Assembly: GCF_017565405.1 (NCBI RefSeq)
Contig: NZ_JAGEKR010000010.1
Coordinates: forward strand, 62,001 to 126,000
Source: Allobranchiibius sp. CTAmp26
Lineage (GTDB): Bacteria; Actinomycetota; Actinomycetes; Actinomycetales; Dermatophilaceae
Direction: 5' to 3'
Length of the DNA: 64,000 nucleotides
Below, piece by piece: positions 18,296 through 28,688 of this stretch (within the stretch, counting starts at the first letter, position 1; every line of letters begins with the position of its first letter). The notes beneath the pieces were generated by a model. The model ran no database searches. It was not told where the DNA came from and was given only the letters and a program-made list of their open reading frames with translations. Position numbers and translations under genes: made by a program.

Positions 18296-19369
18296 ATGGT
18301 GCTGCGAGGACGACTCCTGGTCATGCTGTCCGCGATCCTGACGGTCCTCGGGCTCGTCGTCGCCACTCCGGCGCACGCGGCGGTGCCCGACCACGGGCGC
18401 CAAGGGCCGCCGTCGTGGCATCTGCTCTCCACCGGATCCACGAGCCACTTCCGCGGCCTGGCCGCGGTCAGCCGCCACGTCGCCTGGCTGGGCGGGTACG
18501 ACGGCACGGTGCTGCGGACCGTGGACGGCGGCCGCACCTGGGAGAACCGGTCACCGGCGGGCGCGTCCACGCTGCAGTTCCGCGACATCTCGGCCACCGA
18601 CGCGGACCACGCCGTCGCCATGGCGGCCGGCACCGGCACCGACTCGCGGCTGTACGCGACCTCGGACGGCGGCCGCACCTGGCAGCTGACCTACACGAAC
18701 ACCGATCCGGCCGCGTTCTTCGACTGCATGTCCTTCTCCGACCGGCAGCACGGGCTGGTGCTCAGCGACCCGGTCGACGGGCGCTTCCGCATCCTGTCCA
18801 CCCGCGACGGCGGCCGCAGCTGGAGCGTGCTGCCGAACTCCGGCATGCCGCTGGCGCAGACGGGCGAGGCCGGGTTCGCCGCGAGTGGTGAGTGCCTGAC
18901 GACCCTCGGTCGCGACGCGTGGTTCGGCTCCGGCGGCGGCGCGGTCTCGCGGATCTACCACTCCCGCGACGGAGGCCTCACCTGGACGGCGCAGTCCACC
19001 CCGATCGTCAGCTCCGCCAGCGCGGGCGTCTTCGGCCTCGCGTTCCGTACGCCGTGGCTGGGCGTCGCCGTGGGTGGCGACTTCACCCAGCCAGCCGCGA
19101 ACACCAACGTGGCGGCGTACTCCTGGTTCGGGTCGCCGTGGGTCAGTGCTGCACAGCAGCCCTCCGGTTACCGGTCGGGTGTGACGTTCGTGCCGCACAC
19201 GTTCGCGACGGCGATCTCGGTGGGGCTGACCGGATCGGACGTCTCCTACGACGCCGGCCGCGACTGGCACACCTTCGACACCGGGCAGTTCGACACGGTC
19301 AGCTGCGCGCACGACGGGGCGTGCTGGGCCAGCGGCGACCTCGGCCGCGTGGCGGTGCTGCGGCGCTGA
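18296..19369 (+). CDS. Secreted beta-propeller protein (BNR/Ycf48-like repeats)
   Basis: The 357-residue protein begins with a signal peptide: MVLRGRLLVML, a hydrophobic core, and ATPAHAA cleavage. The rest contains repeated Asp-box-like motifs: RTVDGGRTWE, ATSDGGRTWQ, STRDGGRSWS, HSRDGGLTWT and YDAGRDWHT. These are the S/T-x-D-x-G-x-x-W signature of sialidase/BNR and Ycf48-type propellers, here about six to seven blades. No catalytic residues can be assigned, so it may be a binding scaffold. It is on its own strand between the ABC-F and MFS genes. Confidence 0.82.
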   Translation: MVLRGRLLVMLSAILTVLGLVVATPAHAAVPDHGRQGPPSWHLLSTGSTSHFRGLAAVSRHVAWLGGYDGTVLRTVDGGRTWENRSPAGASTLQFRDISATDADHAVAMAAGTGTDSRLYATSDGGRTWQLTYTNTDPAAFFDCMSFSDRQHGLVLSDPVDGRFRILSTRDGGRSWSVLPNSGMPLAQTGEAGFAASGECLTTLGRDAWFGSGGGAVSRIYHSRDGGLTWTAQSTPIVSSASAGVFGLAFRTPWLGVAVGGDFTQPAANTNVAAYSWFGSPWVSAAQQPSGYRSGVTFVPHTFATAISVGLTGSDVSYDAGRDWHTFDTGQFDTVSCAHDGACWASGDLGRVAVLRR

Positions 19370-19373
19370 CCGG

Positions 19374-20909
19374 TCACTGAGCCACCCGGTCGCCCAACGG
19401 CGCGGGACGAGGCGCGCGCGCCGGTCGTACGAGGGCCGATCCGGCCAGAGCGAGAGCCGCGACGGCCAGCAGGGCGGCGCCGGCGACCAGGCCGTGCTGG
19501 ATGCCGGTGGTGTACGCCGTGAGCGCGGCAACACGCACCTGCGGCACCGGCGCGTGGGTGCCGGCCGCCGCGGAGTCGAGCACCAGGTGACGCACCTGCG
19601 GCGGGATCATCCGCAGATCGAGGTGGTCGCGGTAGGCGGAGGTCGCCACGCTCGACAGCGCCGCGATGCCGATGGCACCGCCGAGCTCGCGGGCCAGGTC
19701 GTTAACGGCGGAGGCGACTCCCTGCTGAGCCTTCGGTAGCGCGGTGGTGATGGCGGTGGTGGCGGCCGGCATCGCGAGCCCTCCCCCGACACCCAGCACG
19801 AACAGCCCGATCGCGACGACCCAGTACGACGTGCCGCCGTCCGCGCTGGACAGCCACCAGAGCGCGACCGCCATCGTGCCCAGCCCGAGAGCACTCTGTG
19901 CCCACTGGCCGAGGCGCCCCTCGAGGCGCGGCGCGAGTCCCCGCGCGGCGGGCATGAGCCCGAGCGGCAACGGCAGCATCGCGCACGCCGCTTCGAGCGG
20001 ACTGTCGCCGCGCACCAGCTGCAGGTACTGCAGGAAGAGCAGGATGAAACCGAAGAAGCCGAAGAACATGGCGGCCAGCGACAGCGATCCCGAGGAGAAG
20101 CCGACGTTGCGGAAATGCTGCAGCGCGAGCAGCGGTCGGGACGCGCGCGATTCCCAGATCAGGAAGAGCGCGCCGACGAGCACGGAGGCGCCGACGATGG
20201 CGAGCGTGGACGCCGAGGTCCAGCCCTGGGTGGGCGCCTCGACGATCGCGTAGACCAAGAGGACGAGGCCGCTTACCGACAACAGGGCCCCGACCGGGTC
20301 GTTCGACGCCTCGTCCGGCGCGGCCGACTCAGGGACGGCGAGGACGACGCCGATCAGGGCGACCACCGCCATCACGGCACTGGCCACGAAGACGGCGTGC
20401 CACTGCCACTGCCACTGCCGCAGCACCAGTCCGGCGATGAACAACCCGAGGACCGCGCCCGCGGCCGCGACGCCGGCCCACGTGGCCACGGCCACCTCGC
20501 GACGTTCCTTGGGAAACGACGCGGTGATCGTGGACAGCGTCGCCGGCATCACCAGCGCTGCTGCGACGCCCATCGCGGCCCGCACGACGATGAGGGTCGT
20601 GGTGTCGTCCCGGACCAGCGGCACCAGACCGGCGACGGCGAAGATGGCCAGCCCGACCATCAGCGTCCGGCGGCGGCCGAACCGGTCGCCGAGCGCGCCG
20701 GCGGGCAGCAGGAGCGAGGCGAACGCCAGCGCGTACGCGTCGACGATCCACGTCAGTTGCGTCTCCGACGCGTGCGTGTCGACCGCGATCGACGGCAGCG
20801 CGGAGAGCAGCGACGACACGGCCGAAACGACGGTCGCTAAGGCCAGCAGGATGACCGGCAGGGTGGCTCTGCCCTGGTGGTGAGGGGTTGTGGGGGTGGG
20901 GTGTGACAT
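19374..20909 (-). CDS. MFS drug exporter, DHA2 (14-TM) family
   Basis: The 511-residue protein has about 14 hydrophobic helices. It carries the MFS motif A region GALGDRFGRRRTLMVG and the motif C-like AGVAAAGAVLGLFIAG of drug/proton antiporters. TWIVDAYALAFASLLLPAGAL is typical of the EmrB/QacA-like DHA2 group. The protein would export toxic organic compounds using the proton gradient. The start is ATG 20907-20909. It is divergent from a TetR-type gene 64 bases away, so the regulator very likely represses it. Confidence 0.9.
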   Translation of the reverse strand: MSHPTPTTPHHQGRATLPVILLALATVVSAVSSLLSALPSIAVDTHASETQLTWIVDAYALAFASLLLPAGALGDRFGRRRTLMVGLAIFAVAGLVPLVRDDTTTLIVVRAAMGVAAALVMPATLSTITASFPKERREVAVATWAGVAAAGAVLGLFIAGLVLRQWQWQWHAVFVASAVMAVVALIGVVLAVPESAAPDEASNDPVGALLSVSGLVLLVYAIVEAPTQGWTSASTLAIVGASVLVGALFLIWESRASRPLLALQHFRNVGFSSGSLSLAAMFFGFFGFILLFLQYLQLVRGDSPLEAACAMLPLPLGLMPAARGLAPRLEGRLGQWAQSALGLGTMAVALWWLSSADGGTSYWVVAIGLFVLGVGGGLAMPAATTAITTALPKAQQGVASAVNDLARELGGAIGIAALSSVATSAYRDHLDLRMIPPQVRHLVLDSAAAGTHAPVPQVRVAALTAYTTGIQHGLVAGAALLAVAALALAGSALVRPARAPRPAPLGDRVAQ

Positions 20910-20936
20910 GGCGGGTCCTGTCCGAGGTGCGGGTGT

Positions 20937-20952
20937 GTGCGACGCGTTGCAC
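20937..20952. promoter_or_regulatory. Candidate TetR operator between mfs and tetR
   Basis: The 16-base sequence GTGCGACGCGTTGCAC is nearly a perfect palindrome, with one unmatched pair out of eight. It sits midway in the 64-base gap between the divergent exporter and tetR starts, where a shared operator would block both promoters. Assignment is by position and symmetry only. Confidence 0.55.
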
Positions 20953-20973
20953 TCTCCGACCCGGCGGCGCAGG

Positions 20974-21582
20974 ATGTCACGGGTGGTGAATAAATCTGCT
21001 GGCCGACCACGCGGTGGCAGCGATGCCCGGGAGCGCATCCTCGCTGCAGCTCGGATGCGGTTCGAGCAGGACGGGTACGCCGCGGTCTCGGTGCGCTCGA
21101 TCGCCCGAGAGGCGGGTGTCGACCACTCCCTGGTGAATTACCACTTCGGGAGCAAGGAAGCGCTCTTCGGCCACGTGCTGGCGATCGGGCTGACCCCCGG
21201 CGAGGTGATGGACCGGGTCTTCGCGGCCGGCGACGATCACCTCGCGGAGCGGTTGGTGGCGACGGCCGTGACGGTGTGGGATCAGCCGGTCTTCAGCGGT
21301 CCGCTGCTCGGCGTGCTGCGCTCGGCTGACGGTGACGCCGGTCTGCGGCAGACGCTCGCCACCTTCATCAGCACCGAGGTGCACGGCCGGCTGCGCGAGC
21401 ACATCGGCGGGCCGGACGCGTCGGCGCACACCACCGCCGTGGTCACCGTGATGGCCGGGCTGATCTTTTCCCGGTACGTGCTCGCTGCCGAACCGATGGC
21501 GTCGATGAGCCGCGAGAAGATCGTCGCGACTCTGGCCCCCATGCTGGCCCCGCACCTGGGTCGACGGTCATCGAGTCGGTAA
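20974..21582 (+). CDS. TetR-family transcriptional repressor
   Basis: The 202-residue protein has an N-terminal TetR helix-turn-helix: RERILAAARMRFEQDGYAAV, SVRSIAREAGVDHSLVNYHF, then GSKEALFGHVLA. The C-terminal two thirds is the helical ligand/dimer domain, resembling the TetR_C-type of exporter regulators. ATG 20974 is preceded by GGCGCAGG. Its divergent neighbour is a drug exporter, which suggests it senses an exported compound and represses both genes. Confidence 0.9.
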   Translation: MSRVVNKSAGRPRGGSDARERILAAARMRFEQDGYAAVSVRSIAREAGVDHSLVNYHFGSKEALFGHVLAIGLTPGEVMDRVFAAGDDHLAERLVATAVTVWDQPVFSGPLLGVLRSADGDAGLRQTLATFISTEVHGRLREHIGGPDASAHTTAVVTVMAGLIFSRYVLAAEPMASMSREKIVATLAPMLAPHLGRRSSSR

Positions 21583-21612
21583 GGGACACGGCAGCCGACT
21601 TGTGGGAACGTG

Positions 21613-21632
21613 CGCGCGCTATAGAGCGCGCG
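21613..21632. terminator. GC hairpin downstream of tetR
   Basis: CGCGCGCT and AGCGCGCG form a perfect 8-base stem around ATAG, 30 bases after the tetR stop, followed by AGTTCTT. It is a likely transcription stop and is similar in core to the galE/argS hairpin. Confidence 0.5.
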
Positions 21633-21705
21633 AGTTCTTACAACGCGCTACGCCGGCCGGCCACGTCGATACGGGGTCAGAACGAGCGCTCTCTACTGTG
21701 ACCTG

Positions 21706-22335
21706 ATGAAGACAGCCTCGGAGGGGAACGACGACCGGGTCACCGGGTCCGCGCTCGAGCGCTGGGGAGCGCTGGCACTTCTCGTCCGGCCGGCGTACAT
21801 CGGCACCGAGTTCGTGGTCGCTGCGGCGACGAAGGGCGGCTACAGCTTCCTGGCTGACTCGGTCAGCCGGCTCGGTGAGATCGGGTGCTCGCCGGCGTAC
21901 TGCTCACCGCGTCACGAGGTGATGAACGGCTCCTTCATGACGTTCGGGGCGCTGCTGGCCGGCGGCGCGGCCCTGCTGTCACGGCCGCTGGGGCCGTGGG
22001 CCGCCGGGCTGCTCGTGGTCTCCGGGTTGAGCTCGGTCGCCACCGGCCTCGCGCCGCTGGACCAGGACGGCACCCTGCACGCGATCGCCGCGACGCCGCT
22101 CTTCGTCGCCCAGCCGATCGCGCTGATCGTCCTCGGAGTCCGGGTGCGCGACGAGCAGCCGCGCTTCGGCCGAGCGCTCATCGCAACGGGTGCCGTCACC
22201 GCTGCCGCGGCCGTCGCATTCGTCACCACCGGAGACAGCCCGGTGTCAGGTGGACTCGAACGCCTTGCGCTCTGGCCGGTGCTGCTCGGCACGGCGGCCT
22301 TCGCATGGACGCGGCTCTCGCGTCGCGGCCGATAG
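21706..22335 (+). CDS. DUF998 membrane protein
   Basis: The 209-residue protein has about six hydrophobic helices and matches the DUF998 pattern: RPAYIGTEFVVAAAT, ADSVSRLGEIGC, SPRHEVMNGSFMTFGALL and a conserved HAIAATPLF in helix 4-5. DUF998 proteins are polytopic membrane proteins of unknown function. It starts at ATG 21706. It is followed 54 bases later on the same strand by a luciferase-like oxidoreductase, with no obvious functional link. Confidence 0.78.
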   Translation: MKTASEGNDDRVTGSALERWGALALLVRPAYIGTEFVVAAATKGGYSFLADSVSRLGEIGCSPAYCSPRHEVMNGSFMTFGALLAGGAALLSRPLGPWAAGLLVVSGLSSVATGLAPLDQDGTLHAIAATPLFVAQPIALIVLGVRVRDEQPRFGRALIATGAVTAAAAVAFVTTGDSPVSGGLERLALWPVLLGTAAFAWTRLSRRGR

Positions 22336-22389
22336 AGGCTCGCCCCAAGCGGCACCGTCCGTGCTCAGCTGCGTCGGCATGATGGTGGC

Positions 22390-23175
22390 ATGACCACGCG
22401 CCGCGGGCTCTTCGTCGCCCCGTTCGATGCCCTGGCCGACCCGCGGGTGGTCGGCGACCTGGCCGCCAGCGCCGAGGCCGCCGGGTGGGACGGCTTCTTC
22501 CTCTGGGACCACCTGCAGTACGGCGATCGTGTCGACGCGATCGCCGACGTGTGGACCTGCTGCGCGGCGGTGGCGATGCGGACCGAGCGGCTGCTGTTCG
22601 GCCCGATGGTGACCCCGCTGGCGCGGCGTCGGCCGCAGGTCCTCGCTCGGCAGGCAGCCAGCTTGGCGGTGCTCTCGGAGGGCAGATTCGTCCTCGGCCT
22701 GGGGCTGGGGGACGACGGGTTGGGCGAGTTCAGCGCGTTCGGCGACGAAACGGATCCCAAGGTGCGCGGCCGGATGCTCGACGAGGGGCTGGAGGTCCTG
22801 ACCGCGCTGCTGACCGGCGAGCCGGTCGATCACGAGGGGACTCACTACACGGCCCACGACGCCCGCTTCCGACCCGCTGCGAACGTGCCGGTCTGGCTGG
22901 CGGGCCGGTTCGGCAACCGGGCACCGATGCGCCGGGCCGCCCGATATGACGGCTTCTTCGTCATCGGGTTGGACGGGCCACCGGACCTTGATGAGGTCAC
23001 CGCTGGTCTCGCCACGCACGACTCGGCCCCCGGATTCGACGTGGTGCTCGACCTCCAGCCCGAGCAGGACCCAGCTCCGTGGCTCGACCGCGGCGCGTCC
23101 TGGGTACTTACCCGAATCGGGCCATTCGACCTCGATCTCGCCGAGGTCCGGAGAATCGTCGAAGCGGGTCCCTGA
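22390..23175 (+). CDS. Luciferase-like (LLM class) flavin-dependent oxidoreductase
   Basis: The 261-residue protein follows the bacterial luciferase/F420 oxidoreductase pattern: GLFVAPFDALADP at strand 1, AAGWDGFFLWDHLQYG at strand 2, LLFGPMVTPLARRRPQVLARQAASLAVLSEGR, then GLGLGDDGLGEFSAFG. Actinobacterial members often use F420 rather than FMN; the substrate is not known. The C-terminal part is shorter than usual (family about 280-350), lacking the extended insertion. It starts at ATG 22390. Confidence 0.87.
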   Translation: MTTRRGLFVAPFDALADPRVVGDLAASAEAAGWDGFFLWDHLQYGDRVDAIADVWTCCAAVAMRTERLLFGPMVTPLARRRPQVLARQAASLAVLSEGRFVLGLGLGDDGLGEFSAFGDETDPKVRGRMLDEGLEVLTALLTGEPVDHEGTHYTAHDARFRPAANVPVWLAGRFGNRAPMRRAARYDGFFVIGLDGPPDLDEVTAGLATHDSAPGFDVVLDLQPEQDPAPWLDRGASWVLTRIGPFDLDLAEVRRIVEAGP

Positions 23176-23360
23176 ACCAACCGTCACAGGCCGAGTCCGC
23201 CGGTGACACTCGTGAGCCCAGGGGACCCCGGAGCTCCCGACTCATCAGCAGACCCGGATGCGGCGGAGTGGGGCACTCGCGGCGACGTCACCGGTGTCGT
23301 GAGCCGGGCCACCACGACGCCGTATCGGCTGCCGGCGCCCGCACCCACTACCGTCGACGG

Positions 23361-25160
<1,800 letters not shown>

Positions 25161-25384
25161 CCGGGTCGGCTGCACCGGCGCATCGGCCCCAACAGGGTCA
25201 GTGTGCGGGACCGGCTGACCTCAGCAGCTTCGCTCAGCGCATCAGGACCGTTCCGGCAAATGCGTCGCCGGCCACGGTTGGACGTCGCATCTGCGCCCCT
25301 TCGCTGCCGTATGACGCACGCCGTCGAACAACCCGACACGTTTCTTTCGCGACGTGCCTCGTTGATGCGTCCGTCTACAGTGAG

Positions 25385-26545
25385 GTGGTGTTTGAACGCT
25401 CGGCCCTAGAAGGCCTCAAGCAGTTCGAGCGCCGCGAGGGGCTTGATCCCGCCGGATGGCAGATAACCGGCAGATACCGCAATCCGTGGGGTCGTGTACC
25501 CATGACTGCGGGCGGGAAGTCCCTGGGTGGCGGCTCGCGCGAGTACATGGATCGGCTCCTTGCGACGCAACGACAGCCGGACCCAATGAGCCGTCGGCAC
25601 CACTACGTTCCGAGGACCTACTTGAAGCGGTGGTCGTTCGACAACCGGCGGGTGTGGAGCTTGGACACAGTCGCTGGGCGCTTACGGCCTCTGTCGGTTA
25701 ACGACGTGTGTGTGGAAGAGAACTTCTACCGCGTCATCGGTCCGGACGGGGAGGCGCACAACCGGGTGGAGGCAATGTTCGGGATTGTCGACACCGAGTT
25801 GCATCGTATACAGGCTCTATTCGACAGTCTCGACGACCCGGAAGAGCTCGAGTTTGACGACCTTATTGGCTTGGGGGTCACTGTTGCGGTCCAGCGAATA
25901 AGGACCGCACAACAGCGTCGTCTTCGATTGCAGCAGGACGCGTGGATGGTGGCACAGGACCCGGAACGATTCAGGTCCATATCCGATCCATTGAATCCAC
26001 TCCGTGTCGCGAGTATCCACACCGAACTACTCTTCACGAGCATGTGGGAGGCGGCTGACGTCATGACCACACGCTCGATCGAGGTGTGGGATGACCCCCG
26101 CGGCCGGTTCTGGACCTGCGATGCCCAAGTTCTGGTGCCGTTCCAAAAGAACACGAGACCGAACCTAGCGTCGGCCCGGCACATCCTGTGGCCAATCAGT
26201 CCGCGCAGAGTCGTCGCCCTGACTAACGTGCCGTCGGGCGAGAAGGCCGTCATTCATCCTGCGACGGCCAAGGAGCGTGGCCTAGTGCGGGAGGCGGTCG
26301 AGCAGGGTCGCGAGCGATGGATTTTCGCGTCAGCTGATCAGTCTGGTCACCTTCCGCGGAGGAAGAGGTTCCGTCGACGGACCCAGATCCGGTTGCGGTG
26401 TTCCCATTGGACGCCACAGGGTCGCCTTGTAGACCCGCCGGGGTGTTGCGTCGAGCAGGCTGAGGGTTTCAGCGCCGGCCCGGATGTCGCTCTGTGCAAC
26501 CAAGGCTTGCATGTCGACGCACCGTCTATGTGGGATTACGGCTGA
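25385..26545 (+). CDS. DUF4238 domain protein
   Basis: The protein is up to 386 residues. A conserved N-terminal block RRHHYVPRTYLKRWSFDN (near residue 69) is the DUF4238 signature, followed by SLDTVAGRLRPLSVNDVCVEENFY. The middle contains HTELLFTSMWEAADVMTTR and WDDPRGRFWTCDAQVLVP. DUF4238 has no established function; members often lie in defence or mobile islands. The start is uncertain: GTG 25385, ATG 25502 or ATG 25588. The last 60 residues are Arg/Cys-rich and unlike the rest. Codon use is less G/C-biased than in the genes upstream, suggesting transfer. Confidence 0.72.
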   Translation: MVFERSALEGLKQFERREGLDPAGWQITGRYRNPWGRVPMTAGGKSLGGGSREYMDRLLATQRQPDPMSRRHHYVPRTYLKRWSFDNRRVWSLDTVAGRLRPLSVNDVCVEENFYRVIGPDGEAHNRVEAMFGIVDTELHRIQALFDSLDDPEELEFDDLIGLGVTVAVQRIRTAQQRRLRLQQDAWMVAQDPERFRSISDPLNPLRVASIHTELLFTSMWEAADVMTTRSIEVWDDPRGRFWTCDAQVLVPFQKNTRPNLASARHILWPISPRRVVALTNVPSGEKAVIHPATAKERGLVREAVEQGRERWIFASADQSGHLPRRKRFRRRTQIRLRCSHWTPQGRLVDPPGCCVEQAEGFSAGPDVALCNQGLHVDAPSMWDYG

Positions 26546-26732
26546 GGGTGTGCTTGGTGTCGGCTAGCTGGTGCGGGTCCGACTGCCGCCTGGATGTGGC
26601 TGTCAACGTCACACCGAGCGTAACGCGGCGGAATGGGGCACCTCCTGTGGTCGAGCGATCACCGGTGACCGCAGCCGACCTGCGTGGCCAACGGAGCCGA
26701 CAATTGTCGGTAGCGTGCGGCAGGATCACTGC

Positions 26733-27800
26733 GTGACCGACGAGCCGCAACCAAGAGTGCCCCCAGTGCTTCCCACGTTGGCATCAGCTGGCTACGAGCG
26801 CCGCCGCCATGGCGCCCTTCGCGTCGCGCTCTGGGACACCGACTACCTACTGAATCAGGTGCGGGCCAGCACGGCGCCCCTTACATCGGTCCGTGCAGGG
26901 TTCTCAGGTGTTCAGCTTAGGCAATACGCATCGCATCATGTTCTGACCGAGCTCTATCGTGACGACGGTCACGGCCATCCGACTAAGTGGCACAAGTTGA
27001 GCGAACAGCATGAAGCGAGCAGCGCACCGGCACCGCCCGACATCTTTCGCGCTGCCTTCGAGACAAAGTTCTTGCCAGGGATCAGCTTCGTCGAGATGGG
27101 CGATCTGTTCGCCGACCACCCGCTGGCTCTCGCCGTTGGTGCTGTACGCAACGGCAAGGGCGCCAGTGACATCCCAACGGCTCAACTGGCCGTGCTCCTG
27201 TCGCGGCTGCGGCCGGTCGCGTACTCCCACGACGAACACCTGTACAAGTCGAGGGTCGCTCCGCGCCCAGCAAACCTGCGGTCGGTCCAAAACGCTGAGC
27301 ACTATGTCGCACAAGGCGAGCACGTACAGCTCGGAGCCGCCGGCTTGAGCGCCGCTGCCATCGCTGGCATCGACTTCCTTGCGCGAGCCGTGGGGAGCAG
27401 ACTCGGCTCGCCAGACTGGCTAGCTCGACTGCTCTACCTCGGGGTGGGCACCGCAGCACTCTCGAGTCGGACGCGACGCGAAGCCGTCGGCCAACTGCTG
27501 TTGCCCATCGGGGAGTTCGTTCTTGAACAAGTCGAGCGGGGCCATGAGGCGCTCGCTCACCTTGATGAGCACGCCGTCGATGTCGCCCCAAGTGACGCCG
27601 TCGAAGCGCGGATCGCGGAGGTGATGGTTCTGCGAACATCAGAGGGCCCGCTCCTTGCTCGCGAAATTCAAGACGCCGTCGCGAGCTGTGATTCGGACCT
27701 GGACACCATCCCCTCGCTACATGAGTTGCGGGTGGTCCTCGAACGCTCCCAGTGCTTCATCGAGGGACCGCGATGGAGATACTCCCTCGGCCGCCGCTAG
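26733..27800 (+). CDS. PIN-domain protein with C-terminal extension
   Basis: The 355-residue protein has a PIN-like nuclease pattern in its first 180 residues: ALRVALWDTDYLLNQV (Asp35 or Asp37), HHVLTELYRDD (Glu73), GASDIPTAQLAVLL (Asp146) and PVAYSHDEHLYKSR (Asp167). These could be the four acidic metal ligands of a PIN RNase. A hydrophobic helical region follows (about 195-245), and the last 70 residues look like a winged helix (GPLLAREIQDAV, LHELRVVLERSQCF). GTG 26733 is preceded by AGGA at good spacing. No antitoxin gene is adjacent. Possible RNase effector; assignment by eye. Confidence 0.6.
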   Translation: MTDEPQPRVPPVLPTLASAGYERRRHGALRVALWDTDYLLNQVRASTAPLTSVRAGFSGVQLRQYASHHVLTELYRDDGHGHPTKWHKLSEQHEASSAPAPPDIFRAAFETKFLPGISFVEMGDLFADHPLALAVGAVRNGKGASDIPTAQLAVLLSRLRPVAYSHDEHLYKSRVAPRPANLRSVQNAEHYVAQGEHVQLGAAGLSAAAIAGIDFLARAVGSRLGSPDWLARLLYLGVGTAALSSRTRREAVGQLLLPIGEFVLEQVERGHEALAHLDEHAVDVAPSDAVEARIAEVMVLRTSEGPLLAREIQDAVASCDSDLDTIPSLHELRVVLERSQCFIEGPRWRYSLGRR

Positions 27801-27943
27801 GAGGGCTTCTGACGCGACGCGGACGGTACGGGGCGGAAGGAAGTGCGCTGCCCGCGATATCAGCCGGCACCTTTGCGATTGCGGGCGAGCCGTTCATTTA
27901 CTCTCACATCATCGATTCGTGCGAGCACCTTAAGGAGGCAGGG

Positions 27944-28534
27944 ATGACGGGCGTTGGCTTCATTCGGGCGTATGGCCTTCATTGGGCCTGGGACGAGGTT
28001 CATCACAGGGAGCTATGGGGCAAGCGGGGCCGCAGCATCGCGACGCATCGGTTGACAAACTTCTGGGAGCAGACTGGCATATATGTGTTGCATGATCCCT
28101 GGGGTGCATACTATGTGGGCCAGGTGGCCGAGCAAATGATTGGTGAGCGTCTGACTCAACATTCCAGGCCCAAACTCAGCAGCGGGAAGGATAATCCTCA
28201 CTATAAGAAGTGGACTCACTTCTCATGGTTTGGATTCCATGCCCTGTTGCTGCCGAGGCAACCAACTGGGATCACGCTCGTTAAGGAAAAGCGACCCGAG
28301 GCGCTACTCGCGAACATCGGGAACACGATCAACGACGTGGAAGCCCTTCTCATGATGACGCTCGGCACCACGCGCGTTGGCAACAAGCACTCGGAGAAGT
28401 TCACAAGTGCGGAGCAGTGGGATCAGGTGACCCTGCATGAACTCCCGGCAGCTATGGAGTTGGCTAAGAGGCAGGCCGTGGAAGTTAAATCCGGGGTGCG
28501 ACGATGGCCCGCAGCGTCGTCGGGACCACTGTGA
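27944..28534 (+). CDS. GIY-YIG nuclease-domain protein
   Basis: The 196-residue protein contains the GIY-YIG pattern: TGIYVLHD (residues 44-51), AYYVGQVAE (55-63), a conserved Arg in GERLTQH (Arg69) and a catalytic-type Glu in INDVEALLMM (Glu133). The HWTHFSWF-like segment (KWTHFSWFGF) is often seen in the T5orf172/GIY-YIG group. ATG 27944 is fixed by the near-perfect ribosome site TAAGGAGG at 27931-27938; upstream in-frame ATGs overlap the PIN gene. Together with that gene it may form a nuclease-containing defence or mobile unit, which is inference. Confidence 0.75.
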   Translation: MTGVGFIRAYGLHWAWDEVHHRELWGKRGRSIATHRLTNFWEQTGIYVLHDPWGAYYVGQVAEQMIGERLTQHSRPKLSSGKDNPHYKKWTHFSWFGFHALLLPRQPTGITLVKEKRPEALLANIGNTINDVEALLMMTLGTTRVGNKHSEKFTSAEQWDQVTLHELPAAMELAKRQAVEVKSGVRRWPAASSGPL

Positions 28535-28688
28535 TGGCTCTTCTCGGACTCAGCCGAGGTCCTTAGTTCGATACGGGCGCGTGTTCGACCTGTCCCGCAG
28601 GCGGCGAAAGGACGCACCACGACTCGTCGGTCCAGAGATGGTGAAGCAGGCGTCAACACATCCAGTCAACGATTTCCCTGGGATTGAG

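Noticed and set aside
28535-28688. tRNA-like sequence with TTCGATAC near 28566
   Set aside because: No cloverleaf arms could be built around it.
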